In this document: in pieces, positions 1-9,802 of the stretch
Numbering within the stretch: position 1 is the first letter of the stretch
Layout: each line of letters opens with the position of its first letter
Source of the DNA: Streptomyces sp. SCSIO 30461
GTDB lineage: Bacteria; Actinomycetota; Actinomycetes; Streptomycetales; Streptomycetaceae
Length of the DNA stretch: 64,000 nt
Reading direction: 5' to 3'
Assembly (NCBI RefSeq): GCF_037023745.1
Contig: NZ_CP146101.1
Location: 5,076,001 to 5,140,000 of the forward strand
Made by a program: the position numbers and the translations under genes
The notes under the pieces: generated by a model
The model's database searches: none
What the model was told of the DNA's origin: nothing
Seen by the model: only the letters and a program-made list of their open reading frames with translations

Positions 1-131
1 GCTTTGGAGCCGATCAGCCCGGGGAGTTCACCGAGCAGCCGACGGCCGACGAGCACCTCGTAAGAGTCCGTGCCGGCCGTCCCGGCGACCTGGATGCGGG
101 TGACTGCCTGGTCCTGGGCCTGATCGGTCAT
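1..131 (-). CDS. aroB: 3-dehydroquinate synthase, N-terminal fragment (cut by window edge)
   Basis: The first 43 codons of a minus-strand gene are visible, from an ATG at 131 to the window edge. The residues read [14 protein letters not shown] and then a YEVLVGRRLLGELPGLI-type stretch, which is how AroB proteins begin before the Rossmann-like NAD domain. The enzyme converts DAHP to 3-dehydroquinate, the second step of the shikimate pathway. The ATG overlaps the TGA stop of aroK (ATGA), so the two are probably translationally coupled. The call rests on the short N-terminus plus the aroC-aroK-aroB order usual in actinobacteria; the catalytic part lies outside the window. Confidence 0.85.
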   Translation of the reverse strand, partial: MTDQAQDQAVTRIQVAGTAGTDSYEVLVGRRLLGELPGLIGSK

Positions 132-661
132 GTGTCCTTCGCTTCGAGTGCGTCGAGGATCGCCTGCGCGACCTCTTCTGGGGTGCGCTCGTCGGTGGCG
201 ACGACGACGCGCGCGGCTTCCGTGTACAGATGGCGCCGGGCTTCCATCAGCTCGCGCCACTGGCGGCGCGGGTTGACTGCGAGCAGTGGGCGGGCGGTGT
301 TCAGCCCGACGCGCCGCACGGCCTCCTCGACGTCCATGGAGAGGTAGACGACGGGCAGCGGGGCCAGCAGCTCCCGAGTGCCGGCGTCGAGGATCGCCCC
401 CCCGCCGAGGGACAGCACGCCGGTGTGCTCGGCGACGGCATCGCGCACCGCGGCACGCTCCAGCTCGCGGAAGCGCGGTTCGCCGTCCTCGATGAAGATG
501 TCCGAGATCTCCCGGCCATCGGCGGCGACGATGTCGGCATCGGTGTCCCGGTACCCGATGCCCAGACGCTCGGCGAGCAGGGCGCCGACGGTGGACTTGC
601 CGACGCCCATCGGCCCGATCAGCACGACCCGCGGTCCCGCGGCCGGGTGCGTACCGCTCAC
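128..661 (-). CDS. aroK: Shikimate kinase
   Basis: A 177-residue P-loop kinase that phosphorylates shikimate at the 3-OH using ATP. The Walker A motif GPMGVGKST is at residues 16-24. The shikimate-binding DTDADI lies near residue 42, the GGG of the substrate site near residue 88, and the lid arginine in an ARPLL motif near residue 120. The length is normal for the family. I chose the GTG at 661 because it overlaps the aroC stop (GTGA). A longer reading frame begins at 805 but runs entirely inside aroC and is arginine-rich, so it is a shadow. The gene is coupled on both sides, to aroC and aroB. Confidence 0.95.
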   Translation of the reverse strand: MSGTHPAAGPRVVLIGPMGVGKSTVGALLAERLGIGYRDTDADIVAADGREISDIFIEDGEPRFRELERAAVRDAVAEHTGVLSLGGGAILDAGTRELLAPLPVVYLSMDVEEAVRRVGLNTARPLLAVNPRRQWRELMEARRHLYTEAARVVVATDERTPEEVAQAILDALEAKDT

Positions 662-1842
662 CGGATGGCCAGGTGATCGAGGTACGACCGCACGTTGCGA
701 TGGGTTTCGGTGACGCTGTCGCCGCCGAACTTCTCGGCGACGGCGTCGGCGAGTACCAGCGCGACCATGGCCTCGGCGACGATCCCGGCGGCCGGCACGG
801 CGCACACGTCGGAGCGCTGGTGGTGCGCGGCAGCGGCCTCCCCGGTGACCACATCGATGGTCTTCAGGGCCCGGGGAACGGTGGCGATGGGCTTCATCGC
901 GGCGCGTACGCGGAGCAGTTCGCCGGTGGTGAGCCCGCCCTCGGTGCCACCCGAGCGGCCGGATGCGCGCCGGATGCCGTCGTCGGTGGCGACGATCTCG
1001 TCATGCGCCTGCGAGCCGGGCACCCTTGCCAGTTCGAAGCCGTCGCCGACCTCGACGCCCTTGATGGCCTGGATGCCCATGAGCGCGGCGGCGAGCCGGG
1101 CGTCGAGACGGCGGTCCCAGTGCACGTGGGAGCCGAGGCCGACGGGCACCCCGTAGGCGAGCACCTCGACCACTCCGCCGAGGGTGTCGCCGTCCTTGTG
1201 GGCCTGGTCGATCTCGGCGACCATCGCCTTCGACGCCTCGGCGTCGAGGCAGCGCACCGGGTCGGCGTCCAGCTTCTCGACATCGGCGGGGGTCGGGTAC
1301 ACGCCGTACGGCGCCTTCGCCCCGGCCAGCTCCACGACATGGGAGACGATCTCGATGCCCGCGGCCTCCTTGAGGTAGGAGCGGGCCACGGCACCGAGGG
1401 CGACTCGGGCAGCGGTCTCCCGGGCACTGGCGCGCTCCAGGATCGGCCGGGCTTCGTCGAAGCCGTACTTCTGCATGCCGGCGAGGTCGGCGTGGCCGGG
1501 ACGGGGGCGGGTCAGAGGGGCGTTCCTCGCCAGTGCGGCCAGCTCGTCCGGGTCCACCGGGTCCGCTGCCATGACCTTGTCCCACTTGGGCCACTCGGTG
1601 TTGCCGACCATGACCGCGACCGGGGAGCCGAGCGTCAGCCCGTGCCGTACGCCCCCGAGGAAGGTGACCTCGTCCCGCTCGAACTTCATCCGCGCACCGC
1701 GTCCATAGCCGAGGCGGCGCCTGGCCAGGTGATCGGCCACCATCTCGGTGGAGACCGGGACGCCGGCGGGAAGGCCCTCCAGCGTCGCCACCAGTGCGGG
1801 GCCATGCGACTCCCCCGCGGTCAGCCAGCGCAACCTGCTCAA
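658..1842 (-). CDS. aroC: Chorismate synthase
   Basis: A 394-residue enzyme that converts EPSP to chorismate using reduced FMN as cofactor, the last step of the common aromatic pathway. The signature GESHGPAL follows the start at about residues 10-17. RPGHAD and the arginine-rich region [12 protein letters not shown] of the active site are present in the middle. The start is a TTG at 1842 with AGGAG five bases upstream, and no better start exists. It is first in the aroC-aroK-aroB run. The product is shared with folate synthesis (pabB/pabC at 53.9-55.8 kb) and aromatic amino acids. Confidence 0.96.
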   Translation of the reverse strand: MSRLRWLTAGESHGPALVATLEGLPAGVPVSTEMVADHLARRRLGYGRGARMKFERDEVTFLGGVRHGLTLGSPVAVMVGNTEWPKWDKVMAADPVDPDELAALARNAPLTRPRPGHADLAGMQKYGFDEARPILERASARETAARVALGAVARSYLKEAAGIEIVSHVVELAGAKAPYGVYPTPADVEKLDADPVRCLDAEASKAMVAEIDQAHKDGDTLGGVVEVLAYGVPVGLGSHVHWDRRLDARLAAALMGIQAIKGVEVGDGFELARVPGSQAHDEIVATDDGIRRASGRSGGTEGGLTTGELLRVRAAMKPIATVPRALKTIDVVTGEAAAAHHQRSDVCAVPAAGIVAEAMVALVLADAVAEKFGGDSVTETHRNVRSYLDHLAIR

Positions 1843-2168
1843 CGGTGCTCCTCTTGCTCACGCCCGGAATGCGACGGCGCGACCTTCGGGTGCCTCCCGG
1901 CAATGGCTCGGGCGCGTGCGCCTTGGTCCGCCTCCTTCGATCCTCCCACGTCCGGGATGTGAGGTTGATCGTGGTCCAGCTTTCGGACTCCCGCGTCCAC
2001 CCCCGTGCCGCCGTCCGGAGCCTCTGGGCACCTACGCCGCGGTCGCCTGCGGTGCGGGCGGGTCCGCGGGTGCATGCCACCGCGCGCGGAGCGGACGGCG
2101 CACGCCACGACACACCGCGAAACCGGCGTGGGGTGAAGGCTCACAACCCCACGTCCCGCGGAGTGTGC
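1843..2168. other. 326-bp interval between aroE and aroC without a recognisable gene
   Basis: The interval holds a weak 101-residue minus-strand frame (1839-2144) rich in Arg, His and Pro, with no recognisable domain and no convincing start signal. It probably carries the promoter and leader for aroC, but I see no clear hairpin or operator. Some relatives have a small prepilin-peptidase-like gene in this position; nothing here reads as one. Confidence 0.4.
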
Positions 2169-3011
2169 TCAGCGCTCCGCGAGGGCTCGCTCACCGGCAG
2201 CGCGCATCGCGTCCAGCGGCCCCGGGCTGCGGCCCGTCATCAGCTCGACCTGGAGGACGGCCTGGTGCACCAGCAGGTCGAGCCCGCCGACGACGGTTCC
2301 GCCCTGCTCCGCCCAGGAGTCCGCGAGAGGGGTCGGCCACGGGTCGTACACCACGTCGAAGAGGGTGCCGGGGCGCTCCGGGACATAGGGCGCGAGCACA
2401 TCGGTGGCGCCGGCCGGGGTGGTGGCGATGACCAGCGGCGCGTCGAAGGCGTGGACGGCCTCCGCCCAGTCGGCGGTGTGGACCTCCACTCCGAGGCGCT
2501 CGCCCCGGCCCCGCATCTCCTCCGCGCGGGCGCGGGTGCGTACGTAGGCGGTGACCGGTCCGCTGCAGATCCGGGCGAGTGCGGCGAGCGCGGAGGAAGC
2601 GGTGGCACCGGCGCCGAGCACGGCCGCGTGATCGACCTTGTCCACGCCACGCTCCCGCAGCGCGGCGACCATGCCGGGGATGTCGGTGTTGTCGCCGATA
2701 CGCATGCCGTCCTCGGTGAACACCACGGTGTTGACGGTCTCCACGGATGCCGCGGTCGCGCTGATCCGGTCGAGCAGCGGGATGATCGCGCGCTTGAGCG
2801 GCATGGTCAGCGACAGCCCGGCCCAGCCGGACCCGAGCTGCCGGATGAAGCCCGGCAGCTCCGCCTCGTTCACCTCGAAGCGGTCGTAGCTCCAGTCGCC
2901 GAGGCCGAGCGCGGCGTACGCGGCACGGTGCAGCACGGGAGACAGTGAGTGGGCGATCGGAGACCCCAGGACTGCGGCCCTGCGGGGGCCGTCAGCTGCC
3001 GCGCTGCTCAT
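2169..3011 (-). CDS. aroE: Shikimate dehydrogenase
   Basis: A 280-residue NADPH-dependent enzyme that reduces 3-dehydroshikimate to shikimate. The substrate loop GSPIAHSLSP is at residues 16-25. The catalytic lysine sits in TMPLKRAI near residue 70 and the catalytic Asp in GDNTDIPG near residue 108. The nucleotide-binding loop reads VLGAGATAS near residue 130, so GAGAT replaces the more common GAGGA. The ATG at 3011 lies 20 nt inside the end of mltG, so the two are likely co-transcribed. Confidence 0.93.
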   Translation of the reverse strand: MSSAAADGPRRAAVLGSPIAHSLSPVLHRAAYAALGLGDWSYDRFEVNEAELPGFIRQLGSGWAGLSLTMPLKRAIIPLLDRISATAASVETVNTVVFTEDGMRIGDNTDIPGMVAALRERGVDKVDHAAVLGAGATASSALAALARICSGPVTAYVRTRARAEEMRGRGERLGVEVHTADWAEAVHAFDAPLVIATTPAGATDVLAPYVPERPGTLFDVVYDPWPTPLADSWAEQGGTVVGGLDLLVHQAVLQVELMTGRSPGPLDAMRAAGERALAER

Positions 3012-4821
3012 TGAACTTGTCCTTCAGCTTCTGGAACTCGGTGTGCGTCTTGGCGAACTCGGTCTTGTGCTCACCGTCGGTGGCGACGAAGTACATCCAG
3101 CCTTCGGCCGTCGGGTTGGTCGACGCCAGCAGCGCCTTCTGCCCGGGGTTGCCGATGGGGCCCGGAGTGAGGCCCTTCTGGGTGTACGTGTTGTACGGAT
3201 CCTGGTTGCTGTTGATCTCGGATTCGCTGATGTCGATCTCGCTCTGGCCCTTCAGGTAGTTGAAGGCGGAGTCGAACTGGAGCAGCTGATTCGTTTCCGT
3301 GTTGGTGGGCTTGAGCCGGTTGTAGACGACCTCGGCCATCTTCCGGTAGTCGACCTCGGTCTTGCCTTCGGCCTGGACCAGGCTGGCCACGGTGAGCAGT
3401 TCCCAGGGGCTGTCGAGCCCGACCTTCTTCGCCTTGGCCTCCAGGTCGGCCTTGTCGTACTCCTGGTTTGCTCGGACGACCATCTTCTTGAGGATGGCCT
3501 CGGGCTTGGCGCCCTTGGCGACCGGATAGGTCGCGGGGAAGAGGAATCCTTCCAGCGGGTCCTTGACGTTCTTGTGCCCCTTGGCCCACTCGGGCAGGCC
3601 GAGGCTGTCGGCCTGCTCCTTGGCGATGGTCTCCGTCGTCCCTGGCTTGAGTTCGAGGCGTTTGTCGATCTGCTCGTAGACCCAGACGTTGCGCTGACCC
3701 TCGGGGATGCTGAAGCCGTTGCGGCTGTCGGCACGGAGCATCATCTCAACGGCGCTCGCCGCCGACATGCCCTTCTTCAGCGTGTACACACCGTCCTGGA
3801 TCTTGCCCCCGTTGGGGTTGGCGCCCTGCGCGGCGACGAAGGCGTCGACGCTCTTCACCACGCCCGCGTTCTTGAGAGCGTTGCCGATGTCGGCGCCGGT
3901 CGCACCCGGCTGGATCTCGACCTGGACAGAGCCGTTGCCACTGCCCTCGAAGTCAGGCGCGGCACCGAACTTGTCCTGCCAGAACTGGTACCCGACATAG
4001 CTCACACCGCCGACGCTCCCGGCAAGCACGACGGCGACGAACAGGCAGGCGATACCGCTGCGGCCTTTCTTCTGCTTCTTGGTGCCTCTGCCGTTCCTGC
4101 CGCCCGTGTCGCGGTCCCCGCCCGAACCGCGGCGGGAGGCATCGGGCTCATCGCCGTCGCCTTCGTCGGAGTCCTCGCCGGTGAAGAAGGGGTGGGTCTC
4201 CTCCTCCTGCTGCTCTTCCCACTCGCCGCTCGCCGGTTCCGGGTCGGCCACCGAAGCGCCGCGGCGGCCCGGAGGCCGCGGCGGCGGATAGGCGTCGGGG
4301 GTGCCGTAGAGGTCGGGCCGCTCGTCCCCGAAGGGTGCGGCGGCGACGGGCTCGTACGGCATCGCGGCCTGCTGGGCGGTGTCCCAGCTTCCGGCGCCGT
4401 ACTGGTACTGCGGCTGCTGCTGCCCGGCGTAGCCCTGGCCGCCGTAATCCTGGCCGCCGTATCCCTGTGCGGGGTACTGCCGGTCCACGTACGGGTGCGA
4501 GCCCGTGCCGTAGACCTGCTGGTCGGTGTGCTGCTGGTACGGCTGCTCCTGGTAGCCACCGTAGGGCTGCTGAGGCTGGTACGAGTGCTGCTGCTGGTAC
4601 TGCCCGTACTGCTGGTGCTGGTCGTTCCCGTGCTGATGGTGCTGCTGGTACTGGTCGTCCCCGTACTGCTGGGTGCCGTAGCCCTGCTCATGACCGGGGG
4701 GTGCCTGATGACCGGCCCATCCGTGGTCCCCGCCGTGGCCCTGCTGCCCGTGGGCGGAAGGTGCGGCGGGGTCCTCGGGATGCCACGGTTCGGAGCCGGG
4801 GCTCCGGCCATATTCAGTCAT
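2992..4821 (-). CDS. mltG: Endolytic transglycosylase MltG with long Q/Y/G-rich N-terminal extension
   Basis: A 609-residue type II membrane protein of the YceG/MltG family, which cleaves nascent peptidoglycan and is thought to set glycan strand ends. The C-terminal YceG domain occupies about 295-605, with catalytic Glu485 in LVQAEG, LEGFLFPATYPV at 423-434 and GLTPGPIGNPG near 550. One transmembrane helix is at about 254-280. The first 250 residues are unusual: 50-145 is almost entirely Gln, Tyr, Gly and His repeats, followed by an acidic stretch (200-230) and a basic Arg/Lys/Gly stretch before the membrane. The cytoplasmic tail is far longer than in E. coli MltG (about 340 residues in total). 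It lies between ruvX and aroE, as in other streptomycetes. Confidence 0.93.
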   Translation of the reverse strand: MTEYGRSPGSEPWHPEDPAAPSAHGQQGHGGDHGWAGHQAPPGHEQGYGTQQYGDDQYQQHHQHGNDQHQQYGQYQQQHSYQPQQPYGGYQEQPYQQHTDQQVYGTGSHPYVDRQYPAQGYGGQDYGGQGYAGQQQPQYQYGAGSWDTAQQAAMPYEPVAAAPFGDERPDLYGTPDAYPPPRPPGRRGASVADPEPASGEWEEQQEEETHPFFTGEDSDEGDGDEPDASRRGSGGDRDTGGRNGRGTKKQKKGRSGIACLFVAVVLAGSVGGVSYVGYQFWQDKFGAAPDFEGSGNGSVQVEIQPGATGADIGNALKNAGVVKSVDAFVAAQGANPNGGKIQDGVYTLKKGMSAASAVEMMLRADSRNGFSIPEGQRNVWVYEQIDKRLELKPGTTETIAKEQADSLGLPEWAKGHKNVKDPLEGFLFPATYPVAKGAKPEAILKKMVVRANQEYDKADLEAKAKKVGLDSPWELLTVASLVQAEGKTEVDYRKMAEVVYNRLKPTNTETNQLLQFDSAFNYLKGQSEIDISESEINSNQDPYNTYTQKGLTPGPIGNPGQKALLASTNPTAEGWMYFVATDGEHKTEFAKTHTEFQKLKDKFNEQRGS

Positions 4822-4925
4822 CGGTCCCCAAACGGCCGTGAGGCGCCCGGGTCGGCTCGCCTCTACGTAGTGCGGCAGCTGTTCGAATAGCGGGCCGCAT
4901 CGCGCGGAACGTTACCGTATCGCGA

Positions 4926-5402
4926 TCAGATGACCACTTCGACGCTCTCCCCGGGAGGATTACCCGATACCCGTTCGGACTCAAGAGCGTTCTGGAGGAT
5001 GATCACAGCCGCAGCCTGGTCGATGACCGAGCGGCCCTTCCGGGATTTCACACCGGACGCCCTCAGCCCCGCCGCCGCCGACACCGTGGTCATCCGCTCG
5101 TCGACAAGCCGCACCGGCACCGGCGCGATACCGCGGGCCAGTTCCCGGGCGAAGGCCCTGACCTTGGCCGCGGCCGGGCCTTCCCCGCCGCTGAGCGAGC
5201 GGGGCAGGCCCACCACCACCTCGATCGGTTCGTACTCATCGGCGATCTGGAGCAGCCGCCGGTGGGCGGCCGGGACGTCGCGTCCCGGCACGGTCTCCAC
5301 CGGGGTGGCAAGAACCCCGTCGGGGTCGCACGAGGCGACCCCGATCCGGGCGTCCCCGACATCGATCGCGAGACGGCGGCCTCGGCGCATGACGGATGTC
5401 AC
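4926..5402 (-). CDS. ruvX: Holliday junction resolvase-like RNase (RuvX/YqgF)
   Basis: A 158-residue RNase H-fold protein of the YqgF family, implicated in 16S rRNA 5'-end processing and proposed as a resolvase. Family motifs are present: [12 protein letters not shown] near the N-terminus, [12 protein letters not shown] in the middle and [11 protein letters not shown] toward the end, each carrying an acidic metal ligand. The GTG at 5402 overlaps the alaS stop (GTGA). An ATG at 5390 ([12 protein letters not shown]) is an alternative start. The alaS-ruvX-mltG order is the common actinobacterial arrangement. Confidence 0.92.
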   Translation of the reverse strand: MTSVMRRGRRLAIDVGDARIGVASCDPDGVLATPVETVPGRDVPAAHRRLLQIADEYEPIEVVVGLPRSLSGGEGPAAAKVRAFARELARGIAPVPVRLVDERMTTVSAAAGLRASGVKSRKGRSVIDQAAAVIILQNALESERVSGNPPGESVEVVI

Positions 5403-8083
5403 GCCGATTCGGCCACAAGGCGCTCGACGGCGTCGATGGCCTCGCCGATCGCGTCCGGGTTCTGGCCGCCGCCCTGGGCGACGTCCGGCTTGCCGCCGCC
5501 ACCGCCGCCGAGGGTCTTGGCGGCAGTACGGACCAGGTCGCCGGCCTTGAGGCCTCGCTCACGGGCGGACTCGTTGGTGGCGATCACGGTCAGCGGACGG
5601 CCGCCCGTCGTCGTGAACAGCGCCACGACGGCAGGGCGATCCCCCGCCCCCGACAGCTGCTGCAGCCGGCCGCGGACATCAAGGACCAGCTTGCGCAGGT
5701 CGTCGGCGGAAGTGCCGTCCGGGACCTGCCCGGTGACCAGGGCGGTGCCCCGCACGTCCTTGGCGCCCTGGGCGAGCCCGGCGGCGGCTTGGAGCACCTT
5801 CTCGGCGCGGAACTTCTCGATCTCCTTCTCGGCGTCCCGCAGCTTGCCGAGCATGGTGGCGACCTTTTCCGGCAGTTCCTCGGAGCGGCCCTTGACCAGC
5901 TCCTGGAGCTGGGCGACGACCGTGTGCTCCTTGGCCAGGAAGTTGTAGGCGTCCACGCCGACGAGAGCCTCGATACGGCGCACACCGCTGCCGATCGACG
6001 ACTCCCCGAGCAGCTTCACCAGGCCGAGCTGGGAGGTGTTGTGGACGTGCGTACCACCGCAGAGCTCCTTGGAGAAGTCTCCGATGGTGACGACCCGGAC
6101 CCGCTCTCCGTACTTCTCGCCGAACTCGGCGATGGCGCCCTGCTTCTTGGCCTCGTCGATGCTCATGACCTCGGCCTGGACGTCGAGTTCACGGGCGAGG
6201 ACCTCGTTGATCTTCTGCTCGACATCGGTCAGGACCGCGCCGGGCACGGCGGCCGGCGAGCCGAAGTCGAAGCGGAAGCGGCCCGGCGAGTTCTCGGAAC
6301 CGGCCTGGGCGGCCGTGGGGCCGAGGGCGTCACGCAGCGCCTGGTGGGTGAGGTGGGTGGCGCTGTGGGCGCGAGCGATGGCGCGGCGGCGCTTGACGTC
6401 GATGGCGGCGTAGGCCGAAGCACCCACGGTCACCTCGCCGACCTGCACCGAGCCCTTGTGTACGGAGACGCCCGGGACCGGCTGCTGCACATCGCGGACC
6501 TCGATGACGGCGCCGCCGTCGAGCCGGATCCGGCCCTGGTCGGCGAGCTGGCCGCCGCCCTCGGCGTAGAACGGGGTGCGGTCGAGGACGACCTCGACCT
6601 CGTCGCCCTCGGAGGCGGCGGGCGAGGGCACACCGTCGACCAGCAGGCCGACGATGGTCGACTCTCCCTCGGTGCTGGCATAGCCGGTGAACTCGGTGGC
6701 ACCGGAGGTGTCGGCGACCTCGCGGTAGGCCGACAGATCGGCGTGGCCGGTCTTCTTGGCCTTGGCGTCGGCCTTGGCGCGCTCCCGCTGCTCCTTCATC
6801 AGGCGGCGGAAGCCGTCCTCGTCCACGGTCAGGCCCTGCTCGGCGGCCATCTCCAGGGTGAGGTCGATCGGGAAGCCCCAGGTGTCGTGGAGCAGGAAGG
6901 CCTTGTCGCCGGGGAGCACGGTGCCGCCTGACGACTTGGTCTCGGTGACGGCGGTGTCGAGGATGTTCGTGCCGCCCTTGAGGGCCTTCAGGAAGGCGGC
7001 CTCTTCGGCGAGCGCGACGGTCTCGATGCGCTTGCGGTCGGTCTCCAGCTCCGGGTACTGCTGGCCCATGGTCTTGATGACCACGTCGACCAGAGCGGCG
7101 ACCACCGGCTCGGTGGCACCGAGGAGGCGCATGTTGCGGATGGCTCGGCGCATGATGCGGCGCAGGACGTAACCGCGGCCCTCGTTGCCGGGGGTGACAC
7201 CGTCGCCGATCAGCATCACGGACGTACGGAGGTGGTCGGCGACCACGCGCAGCGAGACGTCGCTGGCGTCGGCGGCACCGTAGCGGACACCGGTGAGCTC
7301 GGTGGCCTTGTCGATCACGACGCGCAGGGTGTCGGTCTCGTACATGTTCCGCACGCCCTGCAGGATCATGGCGAGGCGTTCGAGGCCGAGACCGGTGTCG
7401 ATGTTCTTGCTCGGGAGGTCACCGAGGATCTCGAAGTCCTCCTTGCCGGAGCCCTCGCCACGCTCGTACTGCATGAAGACCAGGTTCCAGATCTCCACAT
7501 AGCGCTCGTCGTTGGCGGCCGGGCCGCCCTCGACACCGAACTCCGGACCCCGGTCGTAGTTGATCTCCGAGCACGGCCCGCACGGGCCGGGGACACCCAT
7601 GGACCAGAAGTTGTCCTTCTTGCCGAGGCGCTGGATGCGCTCGGCGGGAACGCCCACCACCTCGCGCCAGATGCGCTCGGCCTCGTCGTCGTCCAGGTAG
7701 ACGGTGATCCAGAGCTTCTCCGGGTCCAGCCCATAGCCGCCGTCAGGCACGGAAGCGGTGAGCAGCTCCCAGGCGTACTTGATGGCGCCTTCCTTGAAGT
7801 AGTCGCCGAAGGAGAAGTTGCCGCACATCTGGAAGAACGTGCCGTGGCGGGTGGTCTTGCCGACCTCTTCGATATCGGGCGTGCGCACACACTTCTGCAC
7901 ACTGGTGGCGCGCGGGGCGGGCGGCTTGGTCTCGCCGAGGAAGTAGGGCTTGAAGGGCACCATGCCCGCGTTGACCAGCAGCAGAGTCGGGTCGTCCGCG
8001 ATGAGCGACGCCGAAGGCACGACGGTGTGCCCGCGCTCCTCGAAGAAGCTCAGCCAGCGGCGGCGGATTTCAGCCGACTCCAT
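5399..8083 (-). CDS. alaS: Alanine-tRNA ligase
   Basis: An 894-residue class II aminoacyl-tRNA synthetase that charges tRNA-Ala. The N-terminal catalytic core begins [15 protein letters not shown], and [13 protein letters not shown] is the motif 2 region. The editing domain carries the zinc-site histidines in HSATHLTHQ and the CGGTHVHNT motif, which hydrolyse mischarged Ser/Gly-tRNA-Ala. A C-terminal DHHA1 domain ends in a Gly-rich [15 protein letters not shown] stretch. The ATG at 8083 overlaps the stop of the upstream DUF6167 gene (ATGA). The length is typical. Confidence 0.97.
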   Translation of the reverse strand: MESAEIRRRWLSFFEERGHTVVPSASLIADDPTLLLVNAGMVPFKPYFLGETKPPAPRATSVQKCVRTPDIEEVGKTTRHGTFFQMCGNFSFGDYFKEGAIKYAWELLTASVPDGGYGLDPEKLWITVYLDDDEAERIWREVVGVPAERIQRLGKKDNFWSMGVPGPCGPCSEINYDRGPEFGVEGGPAANDERYVEIWNLVFMQYERGEGSGKEDFEILGDLPSKNIDTGLGLERLAMILQGVRNMYETDTLRVVIDKATELTGVRYGAADASDVSLRVVADHLRTSVMLIGDGVTPGNEGRGYVLRRIMRRAIRNMRLLGATEPVVAALVDVVIKTMGQQYPELETDRKRIETVALAEEAAFLKALKGGTNILDTAVTETKSSGGTVLPGDKAFLLHDTWGFPIDLTLEMAAEQGLTVDEDGFRRLMKEQRERAKADAKAKKTGHADLSAYREVADTSGATEFTGYASTEGESTIVGLLVDGVPSPAASEGDEVEVVLDRTPFYAEGGGQLADQGRIRLDGGAVIEVRDVQQPVPGVSVHKGSVQVGEVTVGASAYAAIDVKRRRAIARAHSATHLTHQALRDALGPTAAQAGSENSPGRFRFDFGSPAAVPGAVLTDVEQKINEVLARELDVQAEVMSIDEAKKQGAIAEFGEKYGERVRVVTIGDFSKELCGGTHVHNTSQLGLVKLLGESSIGSGVRRIEALVGVDAYNFLAKEHTVVAQLQELVKGRSEELPEKVATMLGKLRDAEKEIEKFRAEKVLQAAAGLAQGAKDVRGTALVTGQVPDGTSADDLRKLVLDVRGRLQQLSGAGDRPAVVALFTTTGGRPLTVIATNESARERGLKAGDLVRTAAKTLGGGGGGKPDVAQGGGQNPDAIGEAIDAVERLVAESA

Positions 8084-8442
8084 CAGTGGTCCTCATTCCG
8101 GTCGTACGGGTACCTGCTGTCCAGGATCCCGTAGTGCTTGGTGTCCTGCTCGTGGTTTTCGGTGCGGTCCCCGAGTGCGGCCGGGCGCCGCGGTGCGGGG
8201 AGGCCGCGGTCGGTGGGTGTCTGGATGCCGAGCGCTTCGCCGAGTTCGGCCTCGCGCTGGGCCATCGATGCCCTGACATCGAGTGCGAAGTCCTTGAGGC
8301 GGTGCCCGGTCTCGATCGCCTTGTCGGCAGCCTGCGCGGCAAGGCTCTCCGGGGCGAGCTGCCTGAGCTTCCGGTTGACCTTGGTGGTGGCCCACACACC
8401 GGCCGCGGCGCCCGCGGTGAACCAGAACGTACGGCGGAACAT
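8083..8442 (-). CDS. DUF6167-type small membrane-associated protein
   Basis: A 119-residue protein starting [23 protein letters not shown], with one short N-terminal hydrophobic segment (about 5-20) followed by a charged, helical cytoplasmic part (about 25-85). The tail is polar and ends [10 protein letters not shown]. Proteins like this are found just upstream of alaS in streptomycetes and are named DUF6167; the function is unknown. Its TGA overlaps the alaS ATG, so translation of alaS may depend on it. An ATG at 8442 starts it, 7 nt after the DUF948 gene. Confidence 0.8.
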   Translation of the reverse strand: MFRRTFWFTAGAAAGVWATTKVNRKLRQLAPESLAAQAADKAIETGHRLKDFALDVRASMAQREAELGEALGIQTPTDRGLPAPRRPAALGDRTENHEQDTKHYGILDSRYPYDRNEDH

Positions 8443-8449
8443 CGCTCGC

Positions 8450-8887
8450 TCAGCCCTTCTGCCTGCCGCGCCGGGCGGCGGGAACGGTGCGCCCGAGGAC
8501 GACGGTGCGCCTGATCCGCTCCGCGGAGCCCGGGTCCCCGGCCCTGTCGCGGCTCAGCGCCCGGCGCACCCCGTAGCCGAACGCCGCGACCTTGACCAAC
8601 GGGCCCCCGAAGGTGGAGGCGACGGTGCCGGACAGCGCCGATGCGTTGGAGGTGACCTCCTGGACGTCGGAGGCGATGGCGTCCACCCGGTCGATCTGGG
8701 TCTGCGCGGAACGCACCGTCGCCGAGGCGTCCGCGAGCAGCGGCACCGCCTGTTCCGTCACGTCCGCCACCAGCTTGGTGGTCGCCTTGAGCGTCTGGGC
8801 CAGCCTCACCAGCACCACGGCGAGGAAGGAGACCAGGATCGCCCAGAAGACGGCCACCAGGATCCCGGCAACCTCTCCACCGGTCAC
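8450..8887 (-). CDS. DUF948 domain-containing membrane protein
   Basis: A 145-residue protein with an N-terminal membrane helix (GILVAVFWAILVSFLAVVLV, about 7-26). A heptad-rich region follows (about 30-90), patterned like methyl-accepting/DUF948 coiled coils (LKATTKLVADVTEQAVPLL). The tail is basic and ends in RRGRQKG. DUF948 proteins are small general-stress-like membrane proteins with no known biochemical role. The start is a GTG at 8887. It is first in the DUF948-DUF6167-alaS-ruvX-mltG-aroE run and probably carries the operon promoter upstream, beyond the rpsD terminator. Confidence 0.82.
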   Translation of the reverse strand: MTGGEVAGILVAVFWAILVSFLAVVLVRLAQTLKATTKLVADVTEQAVPLLADASATVRSAQTQIDRVDAIASDVQEVTSNASALSGTVASTFGGPLVKVAAFGYGVRRALSRDRAGDPGSAERIRRTVVLGRTVPAARRGRQKG

Positions 8888-9060
8888 GCTGCACCGCTCC
8901 CTGATCGTTGTTGGGGCTTTCCTCGTTGAGGCTTCGGCATCGGGCTTGTCGTGGGCCCGGCGAAGTCCCCATCCGACCCTATCGCGCCGGAGGTCGCGTC
9001 CCGTACCGGATCAGGGCTGGAACGCCCGTGACACGGCCCGGAGTCCGGGCGTCAACGCGA

Positions 9061-9102
9061 GAGCCCGCCCCGCCGGCCGGGAAGGCGCGGAGGGGCGGGC
9101 TC
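9061..9102 (-). terminator. Hairpin terminator after rpsD
   Basis: An 11-bp perfect stem (GAGCCCGCCCC at 9061-9071 with its complement at 9092-9102) lies 34 bp beyond the rpsD stop. It has no U-tract, as is usual in Streptomyces. It separates rpsD from the alaS operon. Confidence 0.75.
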
Positions 9103-9135
9103 AGGCGTGATGCCGATGGTCCTACGACCGCTGGA

Positions 9136-9747
9136 TCAGCGGGCGTAGTACTCGACGACGAGCTGCTCGTCGCAGATCACCGGGATCTCCTTGCGGTTCG
9201 GCTCCCGGTCCAGGCGGAACGCCAGCGCCTTCAGGTTCACCTGAAGGTAGCGGGGGGTCTCGCCGTCGGGGGCGTAACCACCCTCACGGGCGACCTGGAA
9301 CGGGTGCTTGGCGCGCGAGCGCTCGCGGACCGTCACAACGTCGTCGGGGCGAACACGGAAGGACGGCTTGTCGACCTTGCCGCCGTTCACCTCGATGTGG
9401 CCGTGGACGACCATCTGACGGGCCTGGTAGATCGTACGGGCGATACCGGAGCGCAGCACCAGCGCGTCGAGACGGCGCTCGAGTTCGATGATGAGGGCCT
9501 CACCGGTCTTGCCCTGGACCTTGCTGGCGCGCTCGTAGGCGCGGACCAGCTGACGCTCGGAGACGTCGTACTGAGCGCGGAGACGCTGCTTCTCGAGCAG
9601 ACGGACCTTGTAGTCCGAGTTCTGCTTGCGGCCACGGCCGTGCTCACCCGGCGGGTAGGGGCGAGCCTCGAAGTACTTGACGGCCTTCGGCGTCAGGGCG
9701 ATGCCGAGTGCACGCGACTTCTTGACCTTGGGTCGCGACTGGTTCAC
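9136..9747 (-). CDS. rpsD: 30S ribosomal protein S4, zinc-free form
   Basis: A 203-residue primary 16S rRNA-binding protein and assembly initiator. The S4 RNA-binding domain (about 90-155) includes [20 protein letters not shown] and [12 protein letters not shown]. The N-terminus runs [24 protein letters not shown] and lacks the Cys4 zinc cluster of many S4 proteins; the only Cys is in VICDEQ near the C-terminus. The start is a GTG at 9747 with GGAGG upstream. The gene stands alone rather than in the alpha operon, bounded by its terminator and by the divergent HugZ-like gene. Confidence 0.97.
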   Translation of the reverse strand: MNQSRPKVKKSRALGIALTPKAVKYFEARPYPPGEHGRGRKQNSDYKVRLLEKQRLRAQYDVSERQLVRAYERASKVQGKTGEALIIELERRLDALVLRSGIARTIYQARQMVVHGHIEVNGGKVDKPSFRVRPDDVVTVRERSRAKHPFQVAREGGYAPDGETPRYLQVNLKALAFRLDREPNRKEIPVICDEQLVVEYYAR

Positions 9748-9769
9748 GGGGAACCTACCTCCATGTAAG

Positions 9770-9788
9770 TTAGGTGAGCCTTACCTTA
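9770..9788. promoter_or_regulatory. Candidate iron box (DmdR/IdeR-type operator)
   Basis: The 19-mer TTAGGTGAGCCTTACCTTA matches the DtxR/IdeR/DmdR1 consensus TTAGGTTAGSCTAACCTAA at 16 of 19 positions and is a near palindrome. It lies in the 55-bp gap between divergent rpsD (start 9747) and the HugZ-like gene (start 9803), 14 nt upstream of the latter's start codon. Binding of a ferrous-iron repressor here would block initiation toward the HugZ-like gene and could also affect rpsD. The match is read directly; the regulation is inferred. Confidence 0.72.
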
Positions 9789-9802
9789 GCGAGGAGGACG
9801 TA

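Noticed and set aside
673..1962. A plus-strand frame of 429 codons across aroC
   Set aside because: Antisense shadow of aroC; it has no recognisable motifs and no ribosome site.
1839..2144. Minus-strand 101-codon frame in the aroE-aroC gap
   Set aside because: Arg/His/Pro-rich, no domain, poor start context and an end overlapping the aroC start region.
5396..6931. A plus-strand frame of 511 codons across alaS
   Set aside because: Antisense shadow of alaS; the composition mirrors the complementary codons.
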